Position numbers and translations under genes: made by a program
The notes under the pieces: model-generated
Databases searched by the model: none
Told to the model about the DNA's origin: nothing
The model's input: the letters and a program-made list of their open reading frames with translations, nothing else
Shown: piece after piece, positions 1 to 7,511 of the stretch
How positions within the stretch are numbered: the stretch's first letter is position 1
Layout of the letters: each line of letters begins with the position of its first letter
Source of the DNA: JALZEG01 sp046263255
Lineage (GTDB): Bacteria; Actinomycetota; CADDZG01; WHSQ01
Assembly (NCBI GenBank): GCA_046263255.1
Contig: JBHELD010000033.1
Span: 1-64,000, forward strand
Direction of reading: 5' to 3'
Length of the DNA stretch: 64,000 nt

Positions 1-135
1 CTCCCCCGCCTCCCGCCACGAGGTCAGCGGGAGGTCGATGTCGTACCGGCGGCCGCGCCACTTAAAGGAGCGGGGCGCGCCCCCGACGGCCGGGTCCGGC
101 GTGACCTCGATCGGCTCGTCGTACCGCTTCGACAC
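1..135 (-). CDS. DUF6504-like protein, 5' part only
   Basis: The reverse strand from a GTG at 135 reads 45 codons without a stop and runs off the window. The peptide starts VSKRYDEPIEV and continues with a FKWRGRRYDID segment. This pattern (basic RYDEP start, then a short xWRGRxYxVD strand) is how I remember actinobacterial DUF6504 proteins, which often sit beside Y-family polymerase or DnaE2 genes. The SOS-type promoter 240 bp upstream fits a DNA-damage locus. The partner genes, if present, lie outside the window. Family assignment is from memory of the motif, and function is unknown. Confidence 0.55.
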   Translation of the reverse strand, partial: MSKRYDEPIEVTPDPAVGGAPRSFKWRGRRYDIDLPLTSWREAGE

Positions 136-152
136 CCACCCTCAGTCCTTCG

Positions 153-252
153 TTTTTCCGCGGTCCCGCCGAGGCGGCCCGGCACGTTTTCCGCCGTCCC
201 GCCGAGGCGGCCGGGCACGGTTTCCGCCGTCCCGTCGAGGCGGGCCTGCCGG
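153..252. repeat. three tandem copies of a ~33-bp GC-rich unit
   Basis: Copies start near 153, 187 and 221. Each reads roughly TTTTCCGCCGTCCCGCCGAGG followed by CGGCCGGGCACG, with a few substitutions, most in the third copy. Each contains the small inverted repeat CCGCC-GA-GGCGG. The array lies in the untranslated leader between the SOS promoter and the GTG of the DUF6504-like gene. Confidence 0.8.
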
Positions 253-373
253 AAACCAAGGGACCCGACTGACCCGCCCCCTGCGGGGAGGGCCCATCGG
301 GTCCCGTAGCTCGACCGGCGGCCGGCGGGGCCGGGGAACCTACGCCGTGGCTCGGGGAGAGGCCACCGCCGAA

Positions 374-389
374 TCGAACGTGTGTTCGA
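374..389. promoter_or_regulatory. LexA (SOS) box
   Basis: TCGAAC GTGT GTTCGA is a perfect 16-bp palindrome in its half sites and matches the actinobacterial LexA consensus TCGAAC-N4-GTTCGA. It touches the -10 element of a leftward promoter, a position where bound LexA would block initiation. Confidence 0.8.
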
Positions 390-417
390 TATTAGACCTT
401 CGTCGTGCCCGCGTCAA
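389..417 (-). promoter_or_regulatory. sigma70-type promoter reading left, SOS-controlled
   Basis: On the reverse strand TTGACG (412-417) and TAATAT (389-394) are separated by exactly 17 bases, close to a consensus housekeeping promoter. The LexA box begins at the last base of the -10 element. The transcript would carry the three 33-bp repeats as leader and then the DUF6504-like gene. Confidence 0.7.
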
Positions 418-425
418 GAGAACTC

Positions 426-1514
426 CTAGGCGCTCTCGCGGTGCTCCTCGTAGATCTTCAGCACGCTGTTCATCGAGTCGAGGAACGCCTCCAGCAGCCG
501 CGGGTCGAAGTGCGCGCCCGACTCGCGACGCAGCATGTCCAGCACGTGCCCCAGCGGGAACGCCCGGCGGTACGGCCGCGTGTGCGTCAGCGCGTCGAAG
601 ACGTCGGCGATCGCGGCGATGCGGCCCTCTACCGGGATGTCCTCGCCCGCCAGGCCCGCGGGATAGCCGGAACCGTCCCAGCGCTCGTGGTGCGACCCCA
701 CGACCACCGCAGCGAGCCGGACGGCGTCGAACGAGGAGCCCTCCAGCAACCGGACGCCGATAGGGACATGCTGTTCCATCAGCTTGCGCTCGGCCTGCGT
801 CAGCGTCGCCTCCTTGAGCAGGATCACGTCCGACACGCCGATCTTCCCGATGTCGTGGAGGCGGCTGGCGAGCCGGAGCTTCTCCGCGCTCGCGGAATCC
901 GCGCCGGTCGCCTCCGCCAGGAGCGCGCAGTAGCGGCTCATCCGCTCGACGTGGCCGGGCGTCTCGCCGTCGCGGTGCTCGGCGACGATCGACAGCCGCG
1001 CGAGCGCTTCCTCCTCCGCGGCCTTCAGGTTCTTGCGGGCCTCCTCGAGCTGCATCAGCGAGTCCCACATCTCCGTCGTGCGCCGGCGGATCTCCTCGTC
1101 GGCCGACCCCGCCTGACGCCCGACCTCGTCCCGCAGCCTCCGCGCCTCGAGCAGGTTCGCGACCCGGACCCTCACCTCCTCCTGGTCGAGAGGCTTCGCG
1201 ATGAAGTCACGGGCGCCGAGCGCCAGCGACTCCGTGCGGGCGACGGTGTCGGCGGGCGCGGACGCGACTGCGACGGCGGGCCGCGGCTCGCAGGACTCGA
1301 TCACCTCGCGCACCGCCTGCAAGCCGCGGAACTCGGGGCCGGCGAGGTCGATCAGGACGAGGTCTGGCCGCAGCTCGCGGCACATCGCGGCAGAGGTCGC
1401 GAGGTCCTCGCCGACGTGGAGGTCTTCGTACCCGGCGCTGCGCAGGGAGTCCTCCAGCGACCTTGCGGCGCCCCCCTCGCCCAGCACCAGGACGCGCGCA
1501 TCGATGGCTTGCAT
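426..1514 (-). CDS. response-regulator-like HD-GYP phosphodiesterase
   Basis: About 362 residues. Residues 5-118 form a receiver-like domain with the expected phosphoacceptor Asp56 (VLIDLAG) and Lys107 (IAKPLD). A helical linker (about 125-170) leads to an HD-GYP domain with RLHDIGKIG (His220, Asp221) and HHERWDGSGYP (281-285). HD-GYP domains hydrolyse cyclic di-GMP to GMP, so this is probably a cytosolic second-messenger phosphodiesterase. The acidic pair normally found at the end of the first receiver strand is replaced by Gly-Glu, so phosphorylation may be weak or absent. I chose the ATG at 1514, next to GGTGAGGGG; an upstream in-frame ATG at 1556 would add 14 residues with no domain support. 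Confidence 0.85.
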   Translation of the reverse strand: MQAIDARVLVLGEGGAARSLEDSLRSAGYEDLHVGEDLATSAAMCRELRPDLVLIDLAGPEFRGLQAVREVIESCEPRPAVAVASAPADTVARTESLALGARDFIAKPLDQEEVRVRVANLLEARRLRDEVGRQAGSADEEIRRRTTEMWDSLMQLEEARKNLKAAEEEALARLSIVAEHRDGETPGHVERMSRYCALLAEATGADSASAEKLRLASRLHDIGKIGVSDVILLKEATLTQAERKLMEQHVPIGVRLLEGSSFDAVRLAAVVVGSHHERWDGSGYPAGLAGEDIPVEGRIAAIADVFDALTHTRPYRRAFPLGHVLDMLRRESGAHFDPRLLEAFLDSMNSVLKIYEEHRESA

Positions 1515-1566
1515 CCCCTCACCCGGTTGGGCGCCGCGTGGCCGCGGCCCCGGCACGGGCCTGCGC

Positions 1567-1590
1567 CCGGCCGGCCCCCCAGCCGGCCGG
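1567..1590. terminator. possible hairpin between DUF2071 and HD-GYP genes
   Basis: CCGGCCGGC and GCCGGCCGG form a perfect 9-bp stem with a CCCCCA loop. It lies downstream of the DUF2071 stop and upstream of the HD-GYP gene on the same strand. There is no T tract, so it may be a weak terminator or simply GC-rich sequence. Confidence 0.3.
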
Positions 1591-1685
1591 TCGCGGGCCG
1601 CGTGCTACGAAGTAACTGCGTGGCACGAGCATCTTAACCACATTCGGCCGCCCGCCGGGAGGGGGAGCGGCGAAAAAGATCGCGC

Positions 1686-2474
1686 CTAGAGCCGGACCGG
1701 GCGCGGCGGCATGAGGATGAACCGGATGTGCGGCTCGGAGAGGACCGAATAGGCGGGGACCCTCTCGCTCGGGTCGAGGATCCCGAGGCTCTCCCAGAAG
1801 TCGAAGCGGCCCTCCAGGAGGCGTCCCGCCCGCGTGCGGAAGCGCCGGTGGTCGACGCGGCCGTGGCTGTGGAGGGCGAACGGGTTCCTCGCGAAGCCGT
1901 GGAGCCGGAAGGTGACGAACTGCTCGTGTTGCCGCCCGGTCGTGAACGGATGCGTCGCCGGCGGCTCCTCCGACGTCTCCGCGACGAACGACACCTCCTC
2001 GCTCCCCGATCTCGCCGAGCACGAGTACAGTGCGTAGCCGCGGCCCGCCCGCTCGACGTCCAGGTCGAACTTCGCCAGCTTCGTCCCCTTAGCCAGCATC
2101 CCCTGCGCGGCCCACGACGGCACGGTGTCGACGTAGTCGCCGAAGAAGTAGAGACCGCGGTCGTCGCCGTGCGTGACGTACGTCCGGAACGTGACCTGGT
2201 TGAACGTGTGCGCCGGCCGGCGCGTAAGACGCCACCGCACGTCGCGGTTGCAGAAGCAGGTCGTCGTGACGAGCGACGTCTCGCGGCCGTCCTCGCCCTC
2301 GAACGTCTCGAGCGACAGACCGGCGGGCAGGTGCCCGCGGACGCGGTCCGCGGGAACTGCGTGCGTCACGAAGATGACGTTCTCGAGGTCGACCTCCGCC
2401 TCCGCCGCAAGGGGGCCGCGCCGCGGGCGCTGCTCGTCGCCGGGGGGCGCTGCGGTTCTGATCGTCGACGTCAC
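1686..2474 (-). CDS. DUF2071 family protein
   Basis: 262 residues from a GTG that overlaps the preceding stop as GTGA (2471-2474). Features of the DUF2071 (YqjF-like) family are visible: an N-terminal VIFVTHAVPADRVRGHLP segment, a central block with CNRDVRW and TFNQVTFRTYV, and a GLYFFGDYVDT motif. The fold is related to acetoacetate decarboxylase, but no reaction is established for the family. It ends the operon that begins with the amidohydrolase at 5.3 kb. The overlap implies translation coupled to the threonine synthase-like gene. Confidence 0.8.
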   Translation of the reverse strand: MTSTIRTAAPPGDEQRPRRGPLAAEAEVDLENVIFVTHAVPADRVRGHLPAGLSLETFEGEDGRETSLVTTTCFCNRDVRWRLTRRPAHTFNQVTFRTYVTHGDDRGLYFFGDYVDTVPSWAAQGMLAKGTKLAKFDLDVERAGRGYALYSCSARSGSEEVSFVAETSEEPPATHPFTTGRQHEQFVTFRLHGFARNPFALHSHGRVDHRRFRTRAGRLLEGRFDFWESLGILDPSERVPAYSVLSEPHIRFILMPPRPVRL

Positions 2475-3619
2475 GGGGCCGATCCTCGCGCGAGGGCGCC
2501 GAGGTACTTGCCCGCGGCCCCCGTGTTGTAGAGGACCACCGGCCCCCGCAGCTCGCCGCCCCGCGCCAGGAGAGGAAGCGCCGCCAGCGTCGCCGCGCCC
2601 TCGGGGCAGACGAGGATCCCTTCGGCAGACGCGAGCTCTTCCACGGCCGCTCGGATGGCGCCGTCGGAGACCGCGACCATCGCCCCGCCGGACGTCCGGA
2701 CGACCCGCAGGACGAGGTCTGCCTCGGAGGGAGCCGGCACGCGCAGCCCCGCCGCGATCGTCGCGGGCTCCCCGTCCCACGGATCGGCGGACTCCGCGCC
2801 GGCCTCGAACGCCCGCGCGATCGGCGCGCACTCCTCCGACTGGACGCCGCAGACGACCGGAGGGGGGTCGCCGGTCCAGCCGAGGGCGCACACCTCCTCC
2901 GCCGCCTTGGCGCAGGCGACCGCGGCCACTCCTCCGCCCACCGACGTCACCACGGTTCCGGGCAGCCGCATCGACGCGCCGTCGCCGAGCTGGTCGAAGC
3001 ACTCGAGCCACGCGCTCTTCTTGCCCTCGACCCGGTACGGCTCCGCGAACGTCGCCGCCAGATACGCGCCGGTCGCGGACGAGATCTCCCGCGCCGCCGC
3101 GGCCGCGTCGGCGATCGTCCCGTCGACCTCTACGAGCTCGGCCCCCGCGAGCCGCACCTCCTCCTTGTTCTCCTCGGGAGCCGAGCGCGCCATCGTCACG
3201 GTCAGCGCGATCCCCGCACGCGCCGCGTACAGCGACCATGCCGCGCCGGCGTTGCCGGCGCTCGGCATCACCACGGCCTGCGCGCCCAGCTCGGCCGCGC
3301 GCGACAGGCCGGTCGCCGCGCCGCGTGCCTTGAAGGTCCCGCTCGGCAGAGGGCCGTCGTCCTTTACGAACACCTCGGCGCGGAAGCGCTCGGACAGCCG
3401 CGAGAGCAGGAGCAGCGGGGTCGGCCCCTCGCCGAGCGACACCGGCTCTCCCCGCAGGGGCAACAGCTCGCGATAGCGCCACATGCCCGGGGGCCGGGCG
3501 CGCACGGGCTGGAGCGACAGCGGAGAGAGGTCGTAGCGCGCGAGCAGCGTCCCCCCGCACGCGCACCGGTTGTGGAGGACGCCGGCGTCGTGGGCGCGCC
3601 CGCAGCGGGCGCATTCCAG
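2471..3619 (-). CDS. threonine synthase-like PLP enzyme with N-terminal zinc ribbon
   Basis: PLP-dependent fold-type II enzyme. The Schiff-base Lys sits in SGTFKARGA, the phosphate/substrate loop is SAGNAGAAW, and a Gly-rich SVGGGVAA loop follows. Threonine synthase (O-phosphohomoserine to threonine) is the closest role, but a paralogous ammonia-lyase is possible. The first standard start is the GTG at 3505. Reading upstream in frame gives 38 more residues with a CxxC...CxC zinc ribbon (LECARCGRAH, then RCACGG), typical of this family. No ATG, GTG or TTG precedes it, so I extended to a CTG at 3619; ATC at 3640 is also possible. It lies 25 bp after the MIP18-type gene and overlaps the DUF2071 gene by 4 bp. 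Confidence 0.75.
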   Translation of the reverse strand: MECARCGRAHDAGVLHNRCACGGTLLARYDLSPLSLQPVRARPPGMWRYRELLPLRGEPVSLGEGPTPLLLLSRLSERFRAEVFVKDDGPLPSGTFKARGAATGLSRAAELGAQAVVMPSAGNAGAAWSLYAARAGIALTVTMARSAPEENKEEVRLAGAELVEVDGTIADAAAAAREISSATGAYLAATFAEPYRVEGKKSAWLECFDQLGDGASMRLPGTVVTSVGGGVAAVACAKAAEEVCALGWTGDPPPVVCGVQSEECAPIARAFEAGAESADPWDGEPATIAAGLRVPAPSEADLVLRVVRTSGGAMVAVSDGAIRAAVEELASAEGILVCPEGAATLAALPLLARGGELRGPVVLYNTGAAGKYLGALARGSAP

Positions 3620-3644
3620 GTGGTGGAGCCGGGAGCCGATCGCC

Positions 3645-3959
3645 CTAGACGAAGCCGAGCGCGGACTTCGCGAGCGGGTCCATCTTCTCGGGCGTCCACG
3701 GCGGGTACATGACCATCTCGGTCGTCACCTCGCCGATGCCCTCGACGTACGCCGTCGCCGCCCTGATCTCCTCGTCGAGCATCGGCCCGATCGGGCACCC
3801 CATGGTCGTGAGCGTGAACTCGACGCGCACGTTGTTGTCGTCGTCGACGTCGACGGCGTAGACGAGGCCGAGGTGCCAGATGTCGATCCCGAGCTCGGGG
3901 TCGTTGACGGTCTTGAGGGCGTCGACGACCTCTGCGCGGATCTCTTCCTTCGTGGGCAT
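3645..3959 (-). CDS. MIP18/DUF59 family iron-sulfur assembly factor
   Basis: 104 residues, a typical length. The N-terminal ALKTVNDPELGIDIWHLGLVY segment is the hallmark of DUF59 proteins (SufT/PaaD/MIP18), and Cys55 in TTMGCPIG is the conserved cysteine proposed to handle Fe or Fe-S clusters. The C-terminal part has YPPWTPEKMDP. It probably helps mature Fe-S proteins in the cytosol. No suf genes are adjacent. It lies within the minus-strand operon between an acetyltransferase and the threonine synthase-like gene. Confidence 0.88.
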   Translation of the reverse strand: MPTKEEIRAEVVDALKTVNDPELGIDIWHLGLVYAVDVDDDNNVRVEFTLTTMGCPIGPMLDEEIRAATAYVEGIGEVTTEMVMYPPWTPEKMDPLAKSALGFV

Positions 3960-3988
3960 ACACCTACTGTAACGGCCCCCCGCGGCTC

Positions 3989-4447
3989 CTATTCCGCGAG
4001 CGGCTTCCCCATGCGCACGGCCAGCGCCTCGTACCCGAGCCGCTCGTAGAAGTTCACGGCCGCGTCGTTGCCGGCGGTCACGTGGAGCCGCATCCCCGCC
4101 GCGCCCGCACTGCGCCCGTGACTCTCGCAGGCCCCCATCAGCGCGCGGCCGATGCCGCGGCCGCGGTTGGCGTCGGCCACGACGAGGGAGTCGACCTCGC
4201 AGGACGTCCCCCATGGTTTGCGCGCGAACCGCAGCGAGGCGAACCCGACGACGCGGCCGTCTTCTTCCGCCACGAACACGCGCCACGCGGGGTCCGACAG
4301 CGTCCGCCTCGCCTCCTCCGCCCACGTCTCCCCGGCGACGCGGAACCTCGGGTTGCCCGGCTGCAGCGCCGCCTGGAAGTCCCTGAGCTCGACGAGCAGC
4401 GCCGTTACCGCGTCGGCGTCCGACTCCCGCCCCGGTCGTACCCGCAC
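3989..4447 (-). CDS. GNAT family N-acetyltransferase
   Basis: 152 residues. The acetyl-CoA pyrophosphate loop is visible as ANRGRGIGRALM (93-104), preceded by the beta strand VDSLVVAD and followed by the NFYERLGYE motif near residue 132. The substrate cannot be told from sequence. The GTG start at 4447 is 3 bp after the amidohydrolase stop, so the two genes are almost certainly co-transcribed. Confidence 0.88.
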   Translation of the reverse strand: MRVRPGRESDADAVTALLVELRDFQAALQPGNPRFRVAGETWAEEARRTLSDPAWRVFVAEEDGRVVGFASLRFARKPWGTSCEVDSLVVADANRGRGIGRALMGACESHGRSAGAAGMRLHVTAGNDAAVNFYERLGYEALAVRMGKPLAE

Positions 4448-4450
4448 GGG

Positions 4451-5296
4451 TCAGACGTCCAGCCCGAGCAGGCGCGCGGCGTTGTTCTTCAGCACGTCCT
4501 CTTCCTTCTCTCCGAGGCCCATCTGGTCGAACTCCGACAGGATCCGCCCCGGGTCGAGCATCGGATAGTCGCTGCCCCACACGAAACGGTCCGAGAGACG
4601 GCCGCGCGCGTCCCGCTTCACCTCCTCGGGGATGTATCTCGGCCTCCAGCCGGAGAGGTCGACCCACACGTTCGTCTTGTGCATGGCGCTCGCGAGCACC
4701 TCGAGGTGCCACGGATACCCGAAGTGCGCCATGACGACCGTGAGCCCGGGGTGGTGCGCGGCGACCATGTCCATGAGCATCGGCCGCCCGTAGTCGTAGG
4801 CGATGCCGGAGCCTCCGGGGACGCCGGCGCCGAGCCCGGTCTGCCCGACGTGGACGACGATCGGCAGCGAGTGCTCCTCGCACTTGTCCCACAGCGGGTC
4901 GTACTGCGGGTCGTTCGGGTAGAACGCCTGGACCTGCGGGTGGATCTTCAACCCCCTCATCCCGAGCTCGACGACCGCGCGCTCGAGCTCCTCTACGGCG
5001 TCGGGCTTGTGCGGATCCACGCTCGCGAAGCCGACGAACTGCTCGGGGAACGCACGGCAGATCTCCGCGACGCGGTCGTTCGTGAGCGGCGGGAGCCCCG
5101 TCGCCGTCTCCGCGTCCCACGCGAGCAGCACGCCGAGCAGGTCCCACGCCTCGTACTCGGCCGCCATCTCCTCGGGCGTCCGGACGCGGACCTCGCTGCG
5201 GAAGTACTTCGCCGTCACCTCGAGCATCGGGCCGATCGACCCCTTCAGCCACTCGTGGGTCGACGCGTGCACGTGGAAGTCGATCGCACGGGGCAA
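4451..5296 (-). CDS. amidohydrolase (TIM-barrel metal-dependent hydrolase)
   Basis: 281 residues of the amidohydrolase-2 family (which includes ACMS decarboxylase-like and resorcylate decarboxylase-like enzymes). Metal ligands are visible: DFHVH (His8, His10), VVHVG (His149), MAHFG (His191) and GSDYP (Asp243). No carboxylated Lys is obvious, which suits the mononuclear-metal decarboxylase/hydrolase branch. It heads the five-gene operon 5296-1686. Its substrate is unknown, and none of the neighbours points to a pathway. Confidence 0.85.
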   Translation of the reverse strand: MPRAIDFHVHASTHEWLKGSIGPMLEVTAKYFRSEVRVRTPEEMAAEYEAWDLLGVLLAWDAETATGLPPLTNDRVAEICRAFPEQFVGFASVDPHKPDAVEELERAVVELGMRGLKIHPQVQAFYPNDPQYDPLWDKCEEHSLPIVVHVGQTGLGAGVPGGSGIAYDYGRPMLMDMVAAHHPGLTVVMAHFGYPWHLEVLASAMHKTNVWVDLSGWRPRYIPEEVKRDARGRLSDRFVWGSDYPMLDPGRILSEFDQMGLGEKEEDVLKNNAARLLGLDV

Positions 5297-5306
5297 GGGG
5301 GCCTCC

Positions 5307-6353
5307 TTAGAGGAAGTAGAACGAGACGGCCATGATGCAGTAGGCGCCGACGAGCTGCGCGCCCTCGAACCAGTTGGAGCGCCCGTCGAGCGCGATGAAC
5401 CCCAGGACGATCGAGGAGAACGCGACGGCGGCGAGCTCGAAGCTCGAGAAGATCAGGTCCAGGTAGGGCTCGCCCACGAGCAGCGAGACGAACACCAGGA
5501 CCGGCGCGATGAACAGCGCGATCTGGGTGGAGGACCCGATCGCGATCTCGATCGACACGTCCATCTTGTCCTTCGCGGCCAGGAAGATCGCCGACGAGTG
5601 CTCCGCCGCGTTGCCCACGAGCGGGACGACGATAAGACCGACGAACAGCTTGGACATGCCGAGCTCCTCGACGGTCGGCTCGAGGGCGCCGACCAGGAAC
5701 TCGGACATCATCGCGACGAGCACGGTCGCCCCGCCGAGCAGCCCCATCGCCTTGCGGACCGACCACTTCGGCTCGCCGTGGTCGAAGTCGGACCGGAACA
5801 GCGACTTGTGCGTCTTCAACGAGAAGAGCAGCCCCAGGCCGTAGAGCGAGATCAGCACGATGGCCACTCCGACCGACACGGCCTCCGTGCGGAACTCGCT
5901 CGCCGCCGGCGTCAGCGCGAACAGCGCCGGCATGATCAATCCGACCACCGCGATCACGAGCGAGCTCGAGTGCAGCCCCGACGCCGCGCGGTTGAACCTC
6001 TGCTCTCCCCGGCTCCATCCGCCCACGAGGAACGACAGCCCGAGCACCAGCAGGACGTTGCCGATGATCGATCCGGTGATCGACGCCTTCACGACCTCGA
6101 GCTCGCCCTCGAGGATCAGGAAGAACGCGATGATCATCTCGGTCACGTTGCCGAACGTCGCGTTGAGGAGCCCGCCCTTCTGGGGGCCGATGCGCGCGGC
6201 GAGGTCCTCGGTCGCGTGACCGATCATCCCGGCGAGCGGGAGGATCGCGAGCCCGGAGATTACGAAGATCGCGATCGGATCGCCGTGGGCGATCTCGAGA
6301 ATGGCCGCGATCGGGACGAAGACGAGCAGCCATTCGAGCCGCGGCCTCAACAT
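5307..6353 (-). CDS. calcium/proton (cation) exchanger, CaCA family
   Basis: 348 residues with about eleven hydrophobic segments. The two inverted alpha-repeat motifs of CAX exchangers are present: FGNVTEMI near residue 70 and LVGNAAEHSSA near 250, each with the conserved acidic residue that binds Ca2+. It should expel Ca2+ (or a similar cation) from the cytosol using the proton gradient. The ATG at 6353 lies 20 bp downstream of the thiE stop, so it may be co-transcribed with thiE. Confidence 0.9.
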   Translation of the reverse strand: MLRPRLEWLLVFVPIAAILEIAHGDPIAIFVISGLAILPLAGMIGHATEDLAARIGPQKGGLLNATFGNVTEMIIAFFLILEGELEVVKASITGSIIGNVLLVLGLSFLVGGWSRGEQRFNRAASGLHSSSLVIAVVGLIMPALFALTPAASEFRTEAVSVGVAIVLISLYGLGLLFSLKTHKSLFRSDFDHGEPKWSVRKAMGLLGGATVLVAMMSEFLVGALEPTVEELGMSKLFVGLIVVPLVGNAAEHSSAIFLAAKDKMDVSIEIAIGSSTQIALFIAPVLVFVSLLVGEPYLDLIFSSFELAAVAFSSIVLGFIALDGRSNWFEGAQLVGAYCIMAVSFYFL

Positions 6354-6373
6354 GGGGGCAGATTAGCGCGCCG

Positions 6374-7015
6374 CTATACGGCGACGGCGTCCAGCGCGAC
6401 GCGCAGACGGGCCGCCGCGTCCGCCGGGTCTTGCCGGTCTGCGATCGCCCGCACCACCACGATCCTCCGCGCTCCCGCGGCCAGCACGTCGGGGAGGTTG
6501 TCGCCGTCGATCCCGCCGATCGCGAACCACGGCAGCTCGCCGGGAACGGACCCCGCGGCGTATTCGACGAGGCCGAGCCCGGTCGCGGGGCGGCCGGGCT
6601 TGGTCGGGGTCTCGAATACGGGCCCGACCGCGATGTAGTCGGGCCTCACGTCCCACGACAGGACCGCGTCGATCTGCTCCTCGGAGTGGGTGGACCAACC
6701 GACCAGCAGCTCACGAGAGACGCGCCGAACGGCCTCCAACGGCAGATCGTCCTGACCGAGATGGACTCCCGGGGCCCCCGCGGCGACCGCGATGTCGGGG
6801 CGGTCGTTCACGAAGAACGGGATCCCCACGGTGCGGCACGTCAGCGCAAGGCCCTGCGCGGCGTGGAACAGCGGCGCCGCGTCCATCTCCTTCTCCCTCA
6901 GCTGCAGGACGTCCACGCCCGCGCCCGCGAGCTCGGGGACGAGGTCGGCGAGCCTGCCCGCGGCCACCTCCGCCCCGGCCACGAGATAGAGGCGGGCGTC
7001 CGCAGGCAGCGTCAC
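6374..7015 (-). CDS. thiE: thiamine phosphate synthase
   Basis: 213 residues, the usual ThiE length. It joins HMP-pyrophosphate and thiazole phosphate to make thiamine phosphate. Family motifs are VLQLREKEMD, a FFVNDRPDIA strand, VHLGQDDLP, and YIAVGPVFETPTKPG with the pyrophosphate-binding GIDGDN loop. The GTG start overlaps the upstream stop as GTGA (7012-7015). The thiazole genes thiO-thiS-thiG are 25 kb away, so the pathway is split. I found no room for a TPP riboswitch here. Confidence 0.92.
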   Translation of the reverse strand: MTLPADARLYLVAGAEVAAGRLADLVPELAGAGVDVLQLREKEMDAAPLFHAAQGLALTCRTVGIPFFVNDRPDIAVAAGAPGVHLGQDDLPLEAVRRVSRELLVGWSTHSEEQIDAVLSWDVRPDYIAVGPVFETPTKPGRPATGLGLVEYAAGSVPGELPWFAIGGIDGDNLPDVLAAGARRIVVVRAIADRQDPADAAARLRVALDAVAV

Positions 7016-7437
7016 AGCGTCACCGCCGTGGGCCCGTCCTCGCCCGACAGCGGCGCGTCCGGGTCCTCCCCGGCCTCCTTCTCGTACTCCTTCATCCGCT
7101 CCGCCACCGACCGCAGGACGTACGGCGTGCGGAGCAGCGCGGCCGAAACGATCAGGTACGGCGTCACGTCGAAGACGACCTCGTGCCAGCGCTTGTCGAG
7201 CAGGCTCGCGGCTCCGACCCAGACGATCACGAGCACGACCATCAGGGCGGCGAGGCGCCGCGACAGCTGCGGATCCGCCGCGCGCTCGAACCGGGCGCGC
7301 ATCAGCGCGACCCCGCTGCGCCCGCGGGTGCGGCGCAGCCTCCACCACGTCTTCCGCGCGGGGTAGAAGCGGCCGAGGCCCTCGAGGAAGCCGAGAGCGG
7401 CGACGGCGGCGAACGAGGCCAGGATCGCGCTGGTCAC
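7012..7437 (-). CDS. small membrane protein of unknown function
   Basis: 141 residues with an N-terminal hydrophobic helix, a basic stretch rich in Arg (about 25-60), a second helix (LAALMVVLVIVWVGAASLL, about 62-80), a third moderately hydrophobic segment, and an acidic C-terminus. I do not recognise the family. It is translationally coupled to thiE by a 4-bp overlap, which could mean a link to thiamine precursor handling, though that is only context. Confidence 0.7.
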   Translation of the reverse strand: MTSAILASFAAVAALGFLEGLGRFYPARKTWWRLRRTRGRSGVALMRARFERAADPQLSRRLAALMVVLVIVWVGAASLLDKRWHEVVFDVTPYLIVSAALLRTPYVLRSVAERMKEYEKEAGEDPDAPLSGEDGPTAVTL

Positions 7438-7460
7438 GCCGCCAGCCTAGCGACACATGA

Positions 7461-7488
7461 AGAAGGGGCGGGATGACCCGCCCCTTCT
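7461..7488. terminator. rho-independent type hairpin
   Basis: AGAAGGGGCGGG and CCCGCCCCTTCT pair over 12 bp with loop ATGA. It lies directly downstream of the secreted protein stop at 7512 on the reverse strand. Confidence 0.75.
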
Positions 7489-7511
7489 CGTCGGTTCTCC
7501 GAATGCGCCGG

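Noticed and set aside
153..252. CRISPR array at the 33-bp repeats
   Set aside because: The units are directly adjacent with no spacers, and no cas gene is present.
405..1637. 410-residue forward frame opposite the HD-GYP gene
   Set aside because: It is rich in Arg and Leu, has no domain marks, and mirrors a clear HD-GYP coding frame; high GC produces such shadows throughout the window.
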